Below are positions 11,221 to 22,500 of a stretch of 64,000 nt of DNA, piece after piece. Numbering within the stretch: the stretch's first letter is position 1; every line of letters begins with the position of its first letter. A model generated the notes under the pieces. It searched no databases. It was not told where the DNA came from and saw only the letters and a list, made by a program, of their open reading frames with translations. A program made the translations under genes and the position numbers. The stretch comes from Planococcus citri. Its lineage: Eukaryota > Arthropoda > Insecta > Hemiptera > Pseudococcidae. Where the stretch lies: the NCBI RefSeq assembly GCF_950023065.1, contig NC_088679.1, positions 36,952,001 to 37,016,000 on the forward strand. The letters are read 5' to 3'.

Positions 11221-12657
11221 TTAGGATTTGATTTCGGCTATATAATTTTTCATTTCTTTATTAGGTATGACAAAATGACCTTTAGCCTTTGCATGAGTAA
11301 TGAATCCTTGATCGTAACAATACGTTAGTATGCTTTCAAACATCTTCTTGTAAACGTTTTCGAAAGTGTATTGAATCAACTCCATAAATTCGGAAAAGTT
11401 GAACTTGGGCCATAGACTGAAAGTTACAGATTTTCCTGCGAGTAAAGTGGCCAAGTACAGTTTGAAATCTTTAGATTTTTTCACGAATACATTGATAATA
11501 TTGCCATGCTCGGTGACATTACTCAAAATATCTATAGCTTTCGGGTTTCTTTGTTCGAGGTATTCGATAACCAGGGCAGGATTATAAACGAACGTTCGAT
11601 TTACACTGGTGCGATATCCGTTGCAATAGGTTTTGATTATTTTCATATCATTTTGGGTACAATTATTCGCTTCGCAAAGTTGATTTACATCTTGTTCGGA
11701 AAACGTCATGAACGGTGTGTAAATATTGTTATCATCGTCGAGAAATTTATATATTTGCATATCGTCGATCATATCGCTGATTTCGCTGTTAATTGCAAGA
11801 TTGCTAATACCAACGCAAAAGGCTTGTTTTAAAACAGTTTCGTTAACCAAGTAAAATCCATTGTACAGTACAATGATGATAGTATTCGATAAAAACGTCA
11901 ATTCCGAAACCTGATCTTTATTAGCCAACGTATAAAGTTGATTAAAAGTTGTATCTAAATTATCGATCAATACGATCACTCGACTGCTGTTAAAATGCTC
12001 GTAGAGAATTTCGATCAATTTAGTCAAGCTTTGCTCGATATCCAGATCGGTTAGTTTCTTAAAAACTGATTTCAAGTCGGGATCGTCGTCTCGCACGTGT
12101 AAAGCTTTTTCTAGGAATTCCACGTCGATTTTGTTCGTACTCGTATTTAAAGAGCTGCCGGATTCTTGGGCGTATTTTCTTTTATAAAAATGCATTAGCC
12201 ATTCGTATCTTTTAAAGCATTCGTGTAATCTTTCGTTGAACATTTTGGTTACCATGAATTCGTCTATCTGAGAGGGTTTACTGATGGTGAAATTCAAATC
12301 TAAATAAATAACCGCGTATCGAGCCAGATGACGCATTGTTTCCTTATCTTCAGCTATTTTCGTTTTATTAAATATTTTGTACGCTTCGGTTTGACTCCAG
12401 TGCTTCGGGTTATGGTTTTTATCTAATTCTATATTGCAAAATTTATCGATCATTTTTAACACCGTCGTTTTACCGAATCCGCGAGGAGATGTGACGTAGC
12501 AAAATGGATCGTGTTTTTCATCGAGAAATTTTTTAAGTAGCATTGTCTTATCGATGAAAGTTGCAGATTCGACGAAATCCAAATCGAATTCGACTGTTTC
12601 GTGTTGTTTTATTAAGATGCAAAATATCGAGAAAAATTTTAAAAAGGTAAAATACAT
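11221..12657 (-). CDS. secreted-type AAA-ATPase-like protein (PF09820 family), nuclease domain absent
   Basis: Intronless 478-codon frame from an ATG at 12657. Residues 1-18 are a hydrophobic, signal-peptide-like N-terminus. The body matches the bacterial-type AAA-ATPase-like domain: FIDKT (34-38), a Walker A loop SPRGFGKTT (57-65), a Walker B strand VIVLIDNLDT (227-236), a QAFCVGISNL segment (278-287), then YCNGYR...VYNP (344-360). In bacterial relatives the ATPase is followed by a DUF1703 PD-(D/E)XK nuclease; here the protein stops right after the IPNKEM motif (464-469), so that domain is missing. The Walker B acidic pair normally read as IDEYD is IDNLD. Several N-X-S/T sites fit an exported protein. 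The family is rare in animals and common in bacteria. Horizontal origin and secretion are inference; family membership is quite secure. Confidence 0.88.
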   Translation of the reverse strand: MYFTFLKFFSIFCILIKQHETVEFDLDFVESATFIDKTMLLKKFLDEKHDPFCYVTSPRGFGKTTVLKMIDKFCNIELDKNHNPKHWSQTEAYKIFNKTKIAEDKETMRHLARYAVIYLDLNFTISKPSQIDEFMVTKMFNERLHECFKRYEWLMHFYKRKYAQESGSSLNTSTNKIDVEFLEKALHVRDDDPDLKSVFKKLTDLDIEQSLTKLIEILYEHFNSSRVIVLIDNLDTTFNQLYTLANKDQVSELTFLSNTIIIVLYNGFYLVNETVLKQAFCVGISNLAINSEISDMIDDMQIYKFLDDDNNIYTPFMTFSEQDVNQLCEANNCTQNDMKIIKTYCNGYRTSVNRTFVYNPALVIEYLEQRNPKAIDILSNVTEHGNIINVFVKKSKDFKLYLATLLAGKSVTFSLWPKFNFSEFMELIQYTFENVYKKMFESILTYCYDQGFITHAKAKGHFVIPNKEMKNYIAEIKS

Positions 12658-15284
12658 GGCTTTTTTCTCTTGCGGGTACCTTTACGAGCAGATTATCGAA
12701 ACAGAAATAAAAATTTCGTACGTATTATGCGTGGAATTACATTTTGTTCACAATGTTGATTCAAAAGCATTGGAAAAACACGAATAATAATTCGGATACT
12801 TACAGAATTTTAAGATTAATCGATGTTATTACGAGGCGAATAAATGTTAGAAAGTTACAGAAACGCGTTTTCGTATGCTTTAATCTCGAATACGAATTAC
12901 TGACAGTCAAGTTATCTGCTTAATTACATATATTAAGAGTTTAATTTTTATCATGAGCTATTAATGGAAGTTGATTAAAACGCTAACACATTCTGACTGA
13001 ATGTTTATTTAGAGCCTATACTGTATGACTGGATGGATAACTACAATATACTCGATACTTAGGTAATATTTTTAAATATAACTTGAGTAAAAAATTGCCT
13101 CTGATATTCAGCGATTGTAGGTTTTTTCCTCTGAAAATTTACAAAATTTATTCAAAGAGATTTTGGTGACAAAATTTTTTAAAATGGGAACGTAACTAAA
13201 AAACATAGTGAAACATTCGATAGGTAGTCTATTGATATATTCTATCATTCGACTTTCTGAATCCTACTAGCAAAACCATTCGATTGTTCAACAAGAATCA
13301 CACCATTCCAGAAAATTGCAATTCAATTTCAAGTGTGACTTTTTTAAACTGATTTTTGGGACTGGTAAAAAATTTGGTTTCTTTTCCAGTAGGTACCGGC
13401 GCGGCGTATCAAACTACATGACAAAATGACGAATGGAAAAACTTGGTATTTCAGCTCCAACTGCAGTTGAAAAACCTACATAGGGTCGCAGATGAACAAA
13501 ATAGGCAAGGTACTTACCAGGTGATAAAATTAAAAGCCAAAAAAATACAATGAAATATCAACTGCCAGAGTGTCTAGTACTGTCTACTGTCTAAAATCTA
13601 ACCGGGAAATCTCTCCTTCTTCAATACCATACCGTTCAAAAGACATTTTCAGACAATGTTCATCATCTCCTTCCCATTTTTTTCAACATTTTTTCAGTTT
13701 ATATAGGTTTTATTATTTTAGAACAATATAGACATAATAGTGTTATTGTTCAATAATTTATTCTCGAACAGTTGAAATTTATTCTCTTTTTTTTGTGAAA
13801 ATCACTTTCTACTGTTTTCAAGTCAAAATTGATAAAAATCACTGCTCTTTCACTACTGTTTCATTCGCAGATTTTAATTAGTCTCTAAGTCTTTTCTTTC
13901 TGTAAGATAACTTTTGTTTACAAATGAAAGCACTCAATTTTATTCATCAATAGTGCCGGTTTTAAGGAGGAGGGGGAGTATTAGGGTGAGAATCCCCCCC
14001 CAAGAGTCCAGTTTTTTTGAAAAAAAAAAACTTGGATGATAAAAAGTACATAGTAATTTTCTTTCTTCTTCTCAAGCCCACATTACGGATATATTCGTAC
14101 ACTATTTACTTTAAATCTACTACCTCGCGCAAATTTCAGTGGCTGAAGTCCCACCTTTTTAAAAAATTGATAAAAACTCGTAAATGGCATATTTATTCGG
14201 TTTCTCTCTCCGAGCAGCTTGATTTACCCCTCCCGCTCCTTCTCCTCCTTCTCCTCCTCACCAAAAAAAATGAGGACAAAATTACTTGGTATAGACCCAA
14301 TTATCCTCCTCCAAAGAAAGATCCCGGCACCACTATTTTTGAAACAAACAAGAATTCATCATAAAATAGGTTATTATGAAGGTAAGATAAAGCTTCGATT
14401 TTCAGTCAAGTAAAATTGAAATTTAAATCTCTTCTTTTCGTTAAAGGCTCTGAAAAAATTACTAAATTGATTCAAAAGTGCGATAGTCAATTTTCAAACT
14501 CAAATGTGCTCGGCTAACTATAAGTATTAAGGTGGTAAGTGGTCCTAATAAAGCCACCCTAATTTTAAGGAAATGGAATACTTGATATTGATAACAATTT
14601 TCAAAAATTTCATGGAAGTAACTTTAAACCATCTACTTTACAGCGGCGTAGTTAATATTTTCCTCGGATTGCATTTACCCCCCCCCCCCCTCCCTATCAA
14701 TTTAAGTCATGTGGGCTTATTATGGGAACTCAAAAACACATAGGTAGTTCCTAATAAGGTCACTTTTAATTTTTAAAGCGAAAAATGGATTAGAATGATG
14801 AAAAAACCTAGTAACACTTTAAATCAAGTCGAATCAATTATTTTCAATTACTTACAGATGATAGTCGTCATCAAACTTGATCAAATTAATATTAAAATGA
14901 GGTACAAAGACAAAAGCTCTGCATGATGAGCTCATGCATACTAACTTGGTAATCTTCTTTGCAAAATACACAATACCAATTCTTTTTGAGACTTGAAAGA
15001 CTTCAAAAACCAATTTTCAGTCTCTCTAGAACCATATCTGATGGTTTCTTGCGATTATTTTACCGTTTGGTTACAGTGGCCTTATTAGAAACACTTGCTA
15101 TAATCAATAGGTATGCTTTATTTATTCCTTCAAAAACAGTTACAAATATCAGCCTTTTTGAAAAACTGAATGCGTCATTGAAAAGTGGAAAAAATTTGCT
15201 ACCAAATTCACTAACTACATAATAAACGGGGATCGTATTTTTATGCTCGATCATATTTTCTGTACGCCACGATTCATAAAATTT
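12658..15284. other. repeat-rich stretch without confident gene
   Basis: The upstream side of the AAA-ATPase-like gene lies here; no TATA box could be assigned. It contains C runs near 13994 and at 14678-14690, a CT-rich stretch at 14220-14262, and a hAT-terminus-like word CAGCGGCGTAG at 14641. The 115-codon plus-strand frame near 14017-14364 crosses simple sequence and was not accepted. Confidence 0.4.
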
Positions 15285-15787
15285 CCAGGAAAATGAGCCT
15301 AATTCCTTGGAGCATATTTAAGCATATTTCACCATAAAAGCATAAAACGCATATTTAGACATTTTTAAGGGAATTTGTCGCGTTTTTAGAAAATATTTCG
15401 CACAATTTGAAATTTTTGAATCATGTTTGGCTATGTTTTCATTTTTTTCTCGCAAAATTTGTAGAACTGGCATTATTTTTTTTGCCGCATAATGTGCAAC
15501 ACTGGTCATGCATTTTTCAGTTTTTGTTAATTTTTAAATTTTGTAATGAAAATCAAGACGCTCTGTGGTGCATTTTTGTTCGTGAATTTTATTCTTGGTA
15601 TATCACACAACAATATTATTAGTAAAATCGTTTAGGAATTGATTTTCCCAGTAAAACAACGCCCATATCGTTACTCGTTAGGGAATATTCTTACGTTTTT
15701 GAAGCATATTTTGGCATTTTTTTAGGTAATAGGTATTTAAGCGCATGTTTAGGGTTTTTTTAGGGAAAGAGTATCCGAGCCCGGCTG
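15285..15787. mobile_element. candidate hAT-like non-autonomous element, degenerate
   Basis: The stretch is flanked by ATAAAATTT at 15276-15284 and 15788-15796, compatible with an 8-bp hAT target duplication. The right end read on the minus strand begins CAGCCGGGCTCGGATACTC, a hAT-like terminus; the left end (CAGGAAAATGAGCC, from 15286) matches it poorly. The interior repeats GCATATTT/GCATTTTTT words. AT-rich flanks make a chance duplication possible. Confidence 0.4.
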
Positions 15788-18765
15788 ATAAAATTTTTGC
15801 ATCAACTTCATATTATAACTTTTTTTCATTGTAAAAAAACACATATCGCTCAACTCTGTTTTTTGAATACCAGACTAAAACTCAATTAATTTCTCCCTAA
15901 ATATTTGTATAAAGGTAAAATCACAGTTAAGAGGCTGAATTAGAATGGTATGTCGTCAACTAGCGCTATTTTTCAGTTTGCGCGCGTAGCAGGGGAGTGT
16001 CAGTTGAGGTTGAGGAGAATCGGGATTGAATAAAGCACAGAACAGATCCGACGATGTACATAATAATTAGGGAAGGTTTGCCACAACATTGTAAGTAAGT
16101 AGGAAATGACTTGTTTTCATTTTTTGACGTTTGAGGTTCAGTTATCAAAAACAACTTATACAGTAAAATAGAAGTTTTATTCTTCAACTAACAATAAGCA
16201 GAAATTGAATAGTTATATGAAGTAACTCTGAGATGCAAACAAGGATCCAACATTTGTTTATATTTTGAGTAGGATTTCAACACTCAAAACATTCTTCAAT
16301 ATTTATACCAACTTACCCACCTATATCTACTTACATAACGTCTACCTATTCTCAGAAACCACAAAGACCTCGACTTAGCGATCAATAAATTGGTAATTCG
16401 GTAGGTAGAGGTACCTACTACCTAGTACCTACATATAATAAACTACCCCGAAGGCTGCTTCAAGTACATCAAAAAAAAATGAAAATCAAAACTACCTACA
16501 CGATTAGGTGAAAGATCTTTCAAGAAAGCTGAAGGAAACTTCATCAGAATCACTTTTGTCGTAATGTAAGATTGCGTTTCTCTCGAAACGAGCAGACGAC
16601 CTATTCACATTCACACTAACTATAAACGCAAACCACCAAGAAATGAGATTGACTCGGCAAAAGATACAGCTAATTTTAAAGTTTAAACCGTACGTCAGCC
16701 TTTGATAGAATTCCGTCATCAAAGATGATTTTCTTAACGTGGCTTCCTTCTCATTATCAAGTATGCAATGACACAGAGCTAATAAATGTTTTAAAATCGT
16801 ACCCATTTAGTATACCTTTTCTAGGTATTATGACATGTTTTCCGGTTTAAGATTGAAGTAGGTACCTACACGTACATACGTATAAGCATCGCAACAGACG
16901 CTTACTCGGTTTCGATAACTTATCTTATTCGCTAAGTTGTTTCCTTTACCTAAGTATATTTTGAAATGACAAACAATATGGTGCATTGGTTTCGTCGCTG
17001 AATGTCAAAATTAAATTAAATATTGAAAATTTTATCAACGGTATTGCGAATAATATTTAAAACAATGCAACTTTTTTTCCCAATGCAAAACAATTCAAAG
17101 TAAAACAACACCTCGCGACGTAAGCAATATAGAAAAGTTTTTCGAAAAATTTCACTTTATACTCCCACAGCAACTTAGATAAACGTATTGTTCTTTTGAA
17201 ACCGATAACAGTGAGAAAAAAAATTCAACTTCCATAACCATCAAGATATGTTAAAAGTTGGCAAAAAGTTTCAAAAATCACTATTTGTTTCCACTACGTA
17301 TAGTATTTGTTGTAATGAAAAATGTTCTACTTTACGTTTTTTTCCCGTTCTCGAAGCTAAATGTATTCTTTTGGGATATGCTTAGTTTACGTACAAGCAG
17401 GATGCATTATGGTGTTATGCGAATATAATGGTACAAAAGACTGGCAAATTAAAAGCGTATGCTTGGTTTTTATTCAAAGCTAAATGCGATAATTTTTTTA
17501 ATATTTAATTCCGAGTATGGCGGCTAAAAAATTAAAAAAGTACTTTACTTTTAGCGAAGTGCTTCAAAAGAACTTCTTTTTTTCTTTTCCCTTCTTTCTC
17601 TGTCTCTGTAAAAGCAAACAAAAAGGGTTGAAATTACTTTGTCGCGATCTTACGCGGTACAATGAAAGTGTCTGTCTACACGCAGCACATCATGTTGGAT
17701 TTCTTTCCGATAGAACCGTAACCAAAGGCTTAGATTACAAGGTAGATAAGTGGATTACTGGTTTCTAATAATGTGAAAAAATCGCCAAACTTTCAATTAA
17801 CTTTTTCAAAAACCTATCTCATTTGTACAACGATAAAACAAGTTGCTCGTTTTATTCGTTTTGGCTTTAAAAATAAAAAAAAGTTTGAATTTATTTTAGA
17901 AGTTTGCTCTTTCTTGGCTCGAAGCCGTATGATTTACAAGTCCTTCTGTCCGATATATTGGACAAGGAAGGATAAAAAGTGACCTTGTACAATGTTAAAT
18001 CGACAAATTTGAGAATTAAAAATTAAATGCTAGCATTTGATTTGATTTTTAGCTTATTAGATAATTTTTTATGAATTGTTGAAAGCAATTTTTAAACGAA
18101 TTATTCATCTTGTTCACAATGAACTCAATGTAGCCTGTAGGAGTTATTTTTTATTTTTATCTTGAATCGCGGAATAGAGGATTTCAATTGGCTCAGAGCA
18201 CTCACAAAATTTACGGGGGGAGGGCAATTGAACGCAGAGGAGCTCCAAATTTTTGGCTTTCGAGGACTCTTTGCCAATGTTTGCTTTTTCAACTGAATTT
18301 ATTTTCAAGCTGAAATTTTTTTATAAATTATAATTATGATACATAAAAAAATTCTATCGGCCAAGCGCGTCCGTTAAAATTTTAACACGACAGCGAGTTG
18401 GGAAATAACTGAGTTACGCGCTCAGCCAGGAAATAGAAAAATAAACCGAATAAGTTACTTCTGATTTGTATCTATGTGCTTCATCTAGATCCAGCTAGGA
18501 GTCAACTTTCTACGCATATTTCGATAAATACACAATTTTTAGACTTTAAAAGATTCAAACTTAGCAAAGAAATCAAAATAATTAAATTAATATTTTTTGT
18601 AATGCGGGGAATGCGGAGTTCAATGTTTGTTGATCTTTATCGTTAGCCCTCTCTTTCTTCAGCCTGTGTTGATACTTCTGTTTACTTTCCCGCCCGCCAA
18701 TCATTTACTGGACAGATGGTCAGGAGGGAATATAGCATGCAAATTTTTTATTTGTAGGTAAGGTA
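15788..18765. other. no confident gene
   Basis: Several open frames occur: 100 codons on the minus strand at 16504-16806 and 83 codons on the plus strand at 17517-17768. None carries a recognisable motif. A possible 5' exon follows a TTTTTCAG site at about 15977 and ends at a strong GTAAGTAAG donor near 16092, with a short ATG frame inside. Confidence 0.35.
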
Positions 18766-19091
18766 CTAATAACTGTTTATATGATACAAAAAAACAACAA
18801 CAACAATAAGTGCAGGAATGACGATCAACAAGGCAATTAATCTGACAACAACAAAAGCTGCAATGGCACTTAGCCATGGCATACACACGTGTAACAATTG
18901 TGTATGTGCAATGTGCACGTTCAACCTGCAGAAAACTGAAATTAATCATTCAATCAAACGAAAGCTCACATTCCATGTTCCCAGTTCAGAATCAGCAAAA
19001 AGTACCACAAACCAATGTCCATAAGTATATAGGTAGGTACTTGCAGTTGTACTGTAATCGTGGGCAACAGAACGGAAAATCGTACAGGTGC
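18766..19091 (-). CDS. candidate C-terminal exons of a multi-pass membrane protein
   Basis: On the minus strand, 19091-18970 is open after an ATATAG acceptor and ends in phase 2 at GTGAGC. The next segment, 18925-18766, starts in the matching phase after TTTTCTGCAG. It reads a long hydrophobic stretch (AIAAFVVVRLIALLIVI and onward, about 29 residues) and stops at TAG. The intron would be only 44 nt, which is very short. Other frames are also open here and the hydrophobic run is partly encoded by GTT repeats, so the frame is not certain. A diverged copy of the last 40 bases, including the stop, lies at about 33,005-33,060. Possible family: small four-pass insect membrane proteins; not established. 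Confidence 0.28.
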
Positions 19092-19350
19092 CTATATTTC
19101 CGCATGGTTTTCAAGAAAGACCCAATTACATGCCAGAGTAAAATACTCGTTCGAAAAATTCTTATAAAAGGTTGTAAAATTTGTGTAACGCCTTATTGGA
19201 AGTCGAATAATACGAAATGAAATCAATTCGAAGTTGAACGCTGCAATGGAAAGTAAAACTGTCACTACACCGAGAACAGAATGAAGATAAAAGGTTGATA
19301 ATGAAAACGTCAATCAGCCAAAGTTCATCGACGAAGTAAGTAAGGGTTAA

Positions 19351-19355
19351 AGAAA
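19351..19355. repeat. target-site duplication AGAAA (left)
   Basis: AGAAA directly before the left LTR; the same five bases follow the right LTR at 23898-23902. Confidence 0.85.
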
Positions 19356-19495
19356 TATTAGGTATTGAATAAATACTCGAACATATTAATTAACGAATAC
19401 TTTAATACACACGTCATCTTACTATTTACATCATTTGGCAGCGATGCCAATAATCGTAGCGCTAATGCGCTCTAACGTTAATATAATACACTACA
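19356..19495 (-). repeat. 3' LTR (140 bp)
   Basis: Identical to 23758-23897. Read on the minus strand it begins TGTAGTGTATT and ends CCTAATA, so the TG...CA rule holds only at the 5' end. It contains an ATTAAA on the minus strand (plus-strand TTTAAT at 19401-19406) that may serve as its polyA signal. Confidence 0.95.
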
Positions 19496-19506
19496 TTCAC
19501 CCCTAC
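19496..19506 (-). other. polypurine tract, weak
   Basis: The minus strand reads GTAGGGGTGAA immediately before the 3' LTR, the expected place for plus-strand priming. It is short and interrupted by T. Confidence 0.6.
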
Positions 19507-19533
19507 GTATAATTGCGTAAGGATAATAATCGA

Positions 19534-22500
19534 TTAGTAATATACGTAATCACTATGCACGTTAGGCCTACGTTGCCTAGTTGATTGTCGAGGTACAACC
19601 ACAGGAGTGGCTGATTCAGGTTGTATCTGGGTAGTAGCCGGATTCTCTGCAGCAGTATCGGATGTTTGTTCTGGCTGTCGATGAGTAGCTCTACCTACAA
19701 TAGGAATCGTATCTTCAAACACAACTTTCTTTACGTTTGTTTTTCGTAGCTGATCGATATGCCTTTTGATTTCTCGATTATTGTCTAATTTAACAATATA
19801 GTGTAATTTTCCTAGCCGCTGGATGATCGTACCATATTGCCATTGAGCAGAACCGTAATAATTTCGACTCTGTACTCTTTCACCCACGTTAAATTCTCGA
19901 ATTTTTAAAATCGGCTTGGTAGATAGCTTTGTCGCAGCTCTGGGCTTCAAGGTTTTAAACCAGGTGATTGGTTTGTATCCAAGAACCATTTCGGCAGGCG
20001 ATTCTTGACCATTGATCGGAGTATTTCGATAGTTAGATAGGATAGAGACTAATTTCTCCTTGACAGGTACATCGATATTGGACATTTTCTTGAGCTTGTG
20101 CTTTATGATCTGGACACCCCGCTCTGCCAATCCGTTTGTGGCAGGATGATTAGGAGCGCTGAATATTTGACGAATGCCGTTGGCTTTTGTAAACGAAGTA
20201 AACTCGGATGATTTGAAAATAGCAGCGTTATCGCTCACCAGATTTTCACAAAGGCCAAATCTGCTGAAGAATTCGCGCAAAAAATCGATTGTCTTCTTGC
20301 TATCAGGATACGTTTTCGAATGATAGGCTTCTATCCACTTGGTTTTGGCATCGAAAATTACGAAAATATGCTGGTTTTTATATTCGGCATAGTCGATATG
20401 TATACGTTGAAATGGTCTGGTAGCATTTTCCCACTGGTGGATAGGCGCTTTAGGCGGATTTTTAGCGATGTCCGCGCAATCTTTACAGCTTTTAACGATT
20501 TGTTCGATGTCGTTATTGATATTACGCCAAAAAACGTAATTTCGAGCCACTTGCTTCATTTTGACGATTCCAGAATGAACACCATGTAATTCTGATAAAA
20601 TTTTTGATTGAAGCGATTTTGGTATCATGATACGATTCTTGTAGAAAATTATACCATCGTTCAACGAATATTCACTGTCCTTGTTTGAACCACTTTGCAA
20701 TTCTTGTATCAATTTGGATAATTCTGGATCGTTTCTGGTTTCATTTCGAAGTTGATCTCTGGATATGGCATTTTCGACAGTTGATATTAAGCTGATATTA
20801 TCGATGAGCTGATCTTGAAAAAACGTACACTCGTCAATAACGTTGACAGGGTAACATTCGACAGGTGCTCTGGACAAATAATCGACATGCTCGTGAAGTT
20901 TAGCAGATCGGTGTACTATCTCATATTCGAATTGAGATAAATATATAGCATAACGTAACATTCTTGATCTGGTAAACGCAGGTAATTCTTTGGCTGGATT
21001 TAGTATCTGTTGTAGAGGTTTATTATCAACAATAAACGTAAATTTCCGACCATATAAATATTGATAAAACTTTTTAGCACCCCAGAAAACACCAAGGGCT
21101 TCACGATCTATTTGGGAGTATCTCGATTCAGTTTTCGATAGTGTTCTGGATGCGTATTCGATAGGTCGAGTTGTTCCATCTGGATAGCTGTGAGATAGGA
21201 TCGCAGAAATTCCCACAGGACTTGCGTCAGTTTCAAGTATGACTGGTAGATTGATATTATATGGAACTAGTACTTGATCACTGGCAAGAATTTCTTTAGC
21301 TGCGTTGAACGAATTTTCACAGTCGTTGGTCCACTTGTAATCACGTTCTTTTTCTTGTAATTCGTTCAGAGGTTTCAATAACGTTGCAGCATCGTCGATA
21401 AATTTATGATAATGATTTACCATTCCAAGAAAGCTACGAAGTTCTCGAATGGTTTTTGGTCTGGGTGCCTGCTTGATAGCTTTGACTTTTTCAGGTGATT
21501 TAGCGATACCTTCGGATGTGATAACGTGACCCAGGTATTCGATGCGAGTACTAAAAAATACACATTTCTTTTCATTAACGTGTAGATTCTTTTCTTGAAG
21601 TCTTCGAAATAATTTGAATAATCGTTCCTGGCACTCTTCGATAGTTTCACCTTCGACAATTATATCATCAAAGTATGCTTCTGTGCCTTCTAGATCTTGT
21701 ACTATTTGTTTGATGAATTCGTGGAAAATTGAAGGTGCTGGTTTTCCACCAAAAAACAGTCGATGAACAATAAAAACACCTCGATGTGTCGTTAAAGCTT
21801 GAATTTTGGCAGTCAGGTCGTCTACTAATAAGTGCAGGTACGCATCACGAATATCAACTTTACAGTAATATTTGCCATTTTTAAGTTTCATGAAAACATC
21901 TTGAACAGGCGGAATAGTATAACGTACGTCTTGAACTCGATCATTGATAGTAATTTTGTAGTTACCGCAAATGCGAATCGAACCATCGCGTTTCTCTGTG
22001 TATACAGCTGGTGTACCCCATTCGGATGTTTCTACTTGCGTAAAGATACCTTGACGAACGTAATTATCGATAGCTTTATCAATTTTAGGTAATAAAGCGT
22101 AAGGTACTTTTTTAGCTGGTCGATAGATTGGAATAGTACCTTCTTTCAATTCATACCGTGCTGTGAAGTTGGCTACTTTTCCAATTGATGGCTCAAATAC
22201 TTCAGGAAATTGTGCTTTTAATTCGTTGATGATTTGTTGAGTTTCTGGTTTATCTACGGTTTCATCAGGTAGGAGTTGAATATCATCGATCTGAACAATC
22301 TTGAGAGGTAGTAACCAATTAAGGCCAATTACAGACGATGTTGATTTGTCAGTAACGTACATCTTTTCATTTATCTCTCGATCTTTGTATTTTACTTTAA
22401 CGTTGCAGTACCCCAAGGGTCTGAAAATATTCTGAGTAAAATCACGAAATACAGTATTATCTTGCTGGAGTTTTTCCTTAAACTTGAGCTTTTTGAAATG

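Noticed and set aside
14017..14364. 115-codon plus-strand frame
   Set aside because: Crosses A-rich and CT-rich simple sequence; no support.
16504..16806. 100-codon minus-strand frame
   Set aside because: No motif, partner exon or polyA signal; could be chance.
20320..22092. Plus-strand frames inside the gypsy element
   Set aside because: Antisense shadows of the intact gag-pol frame.
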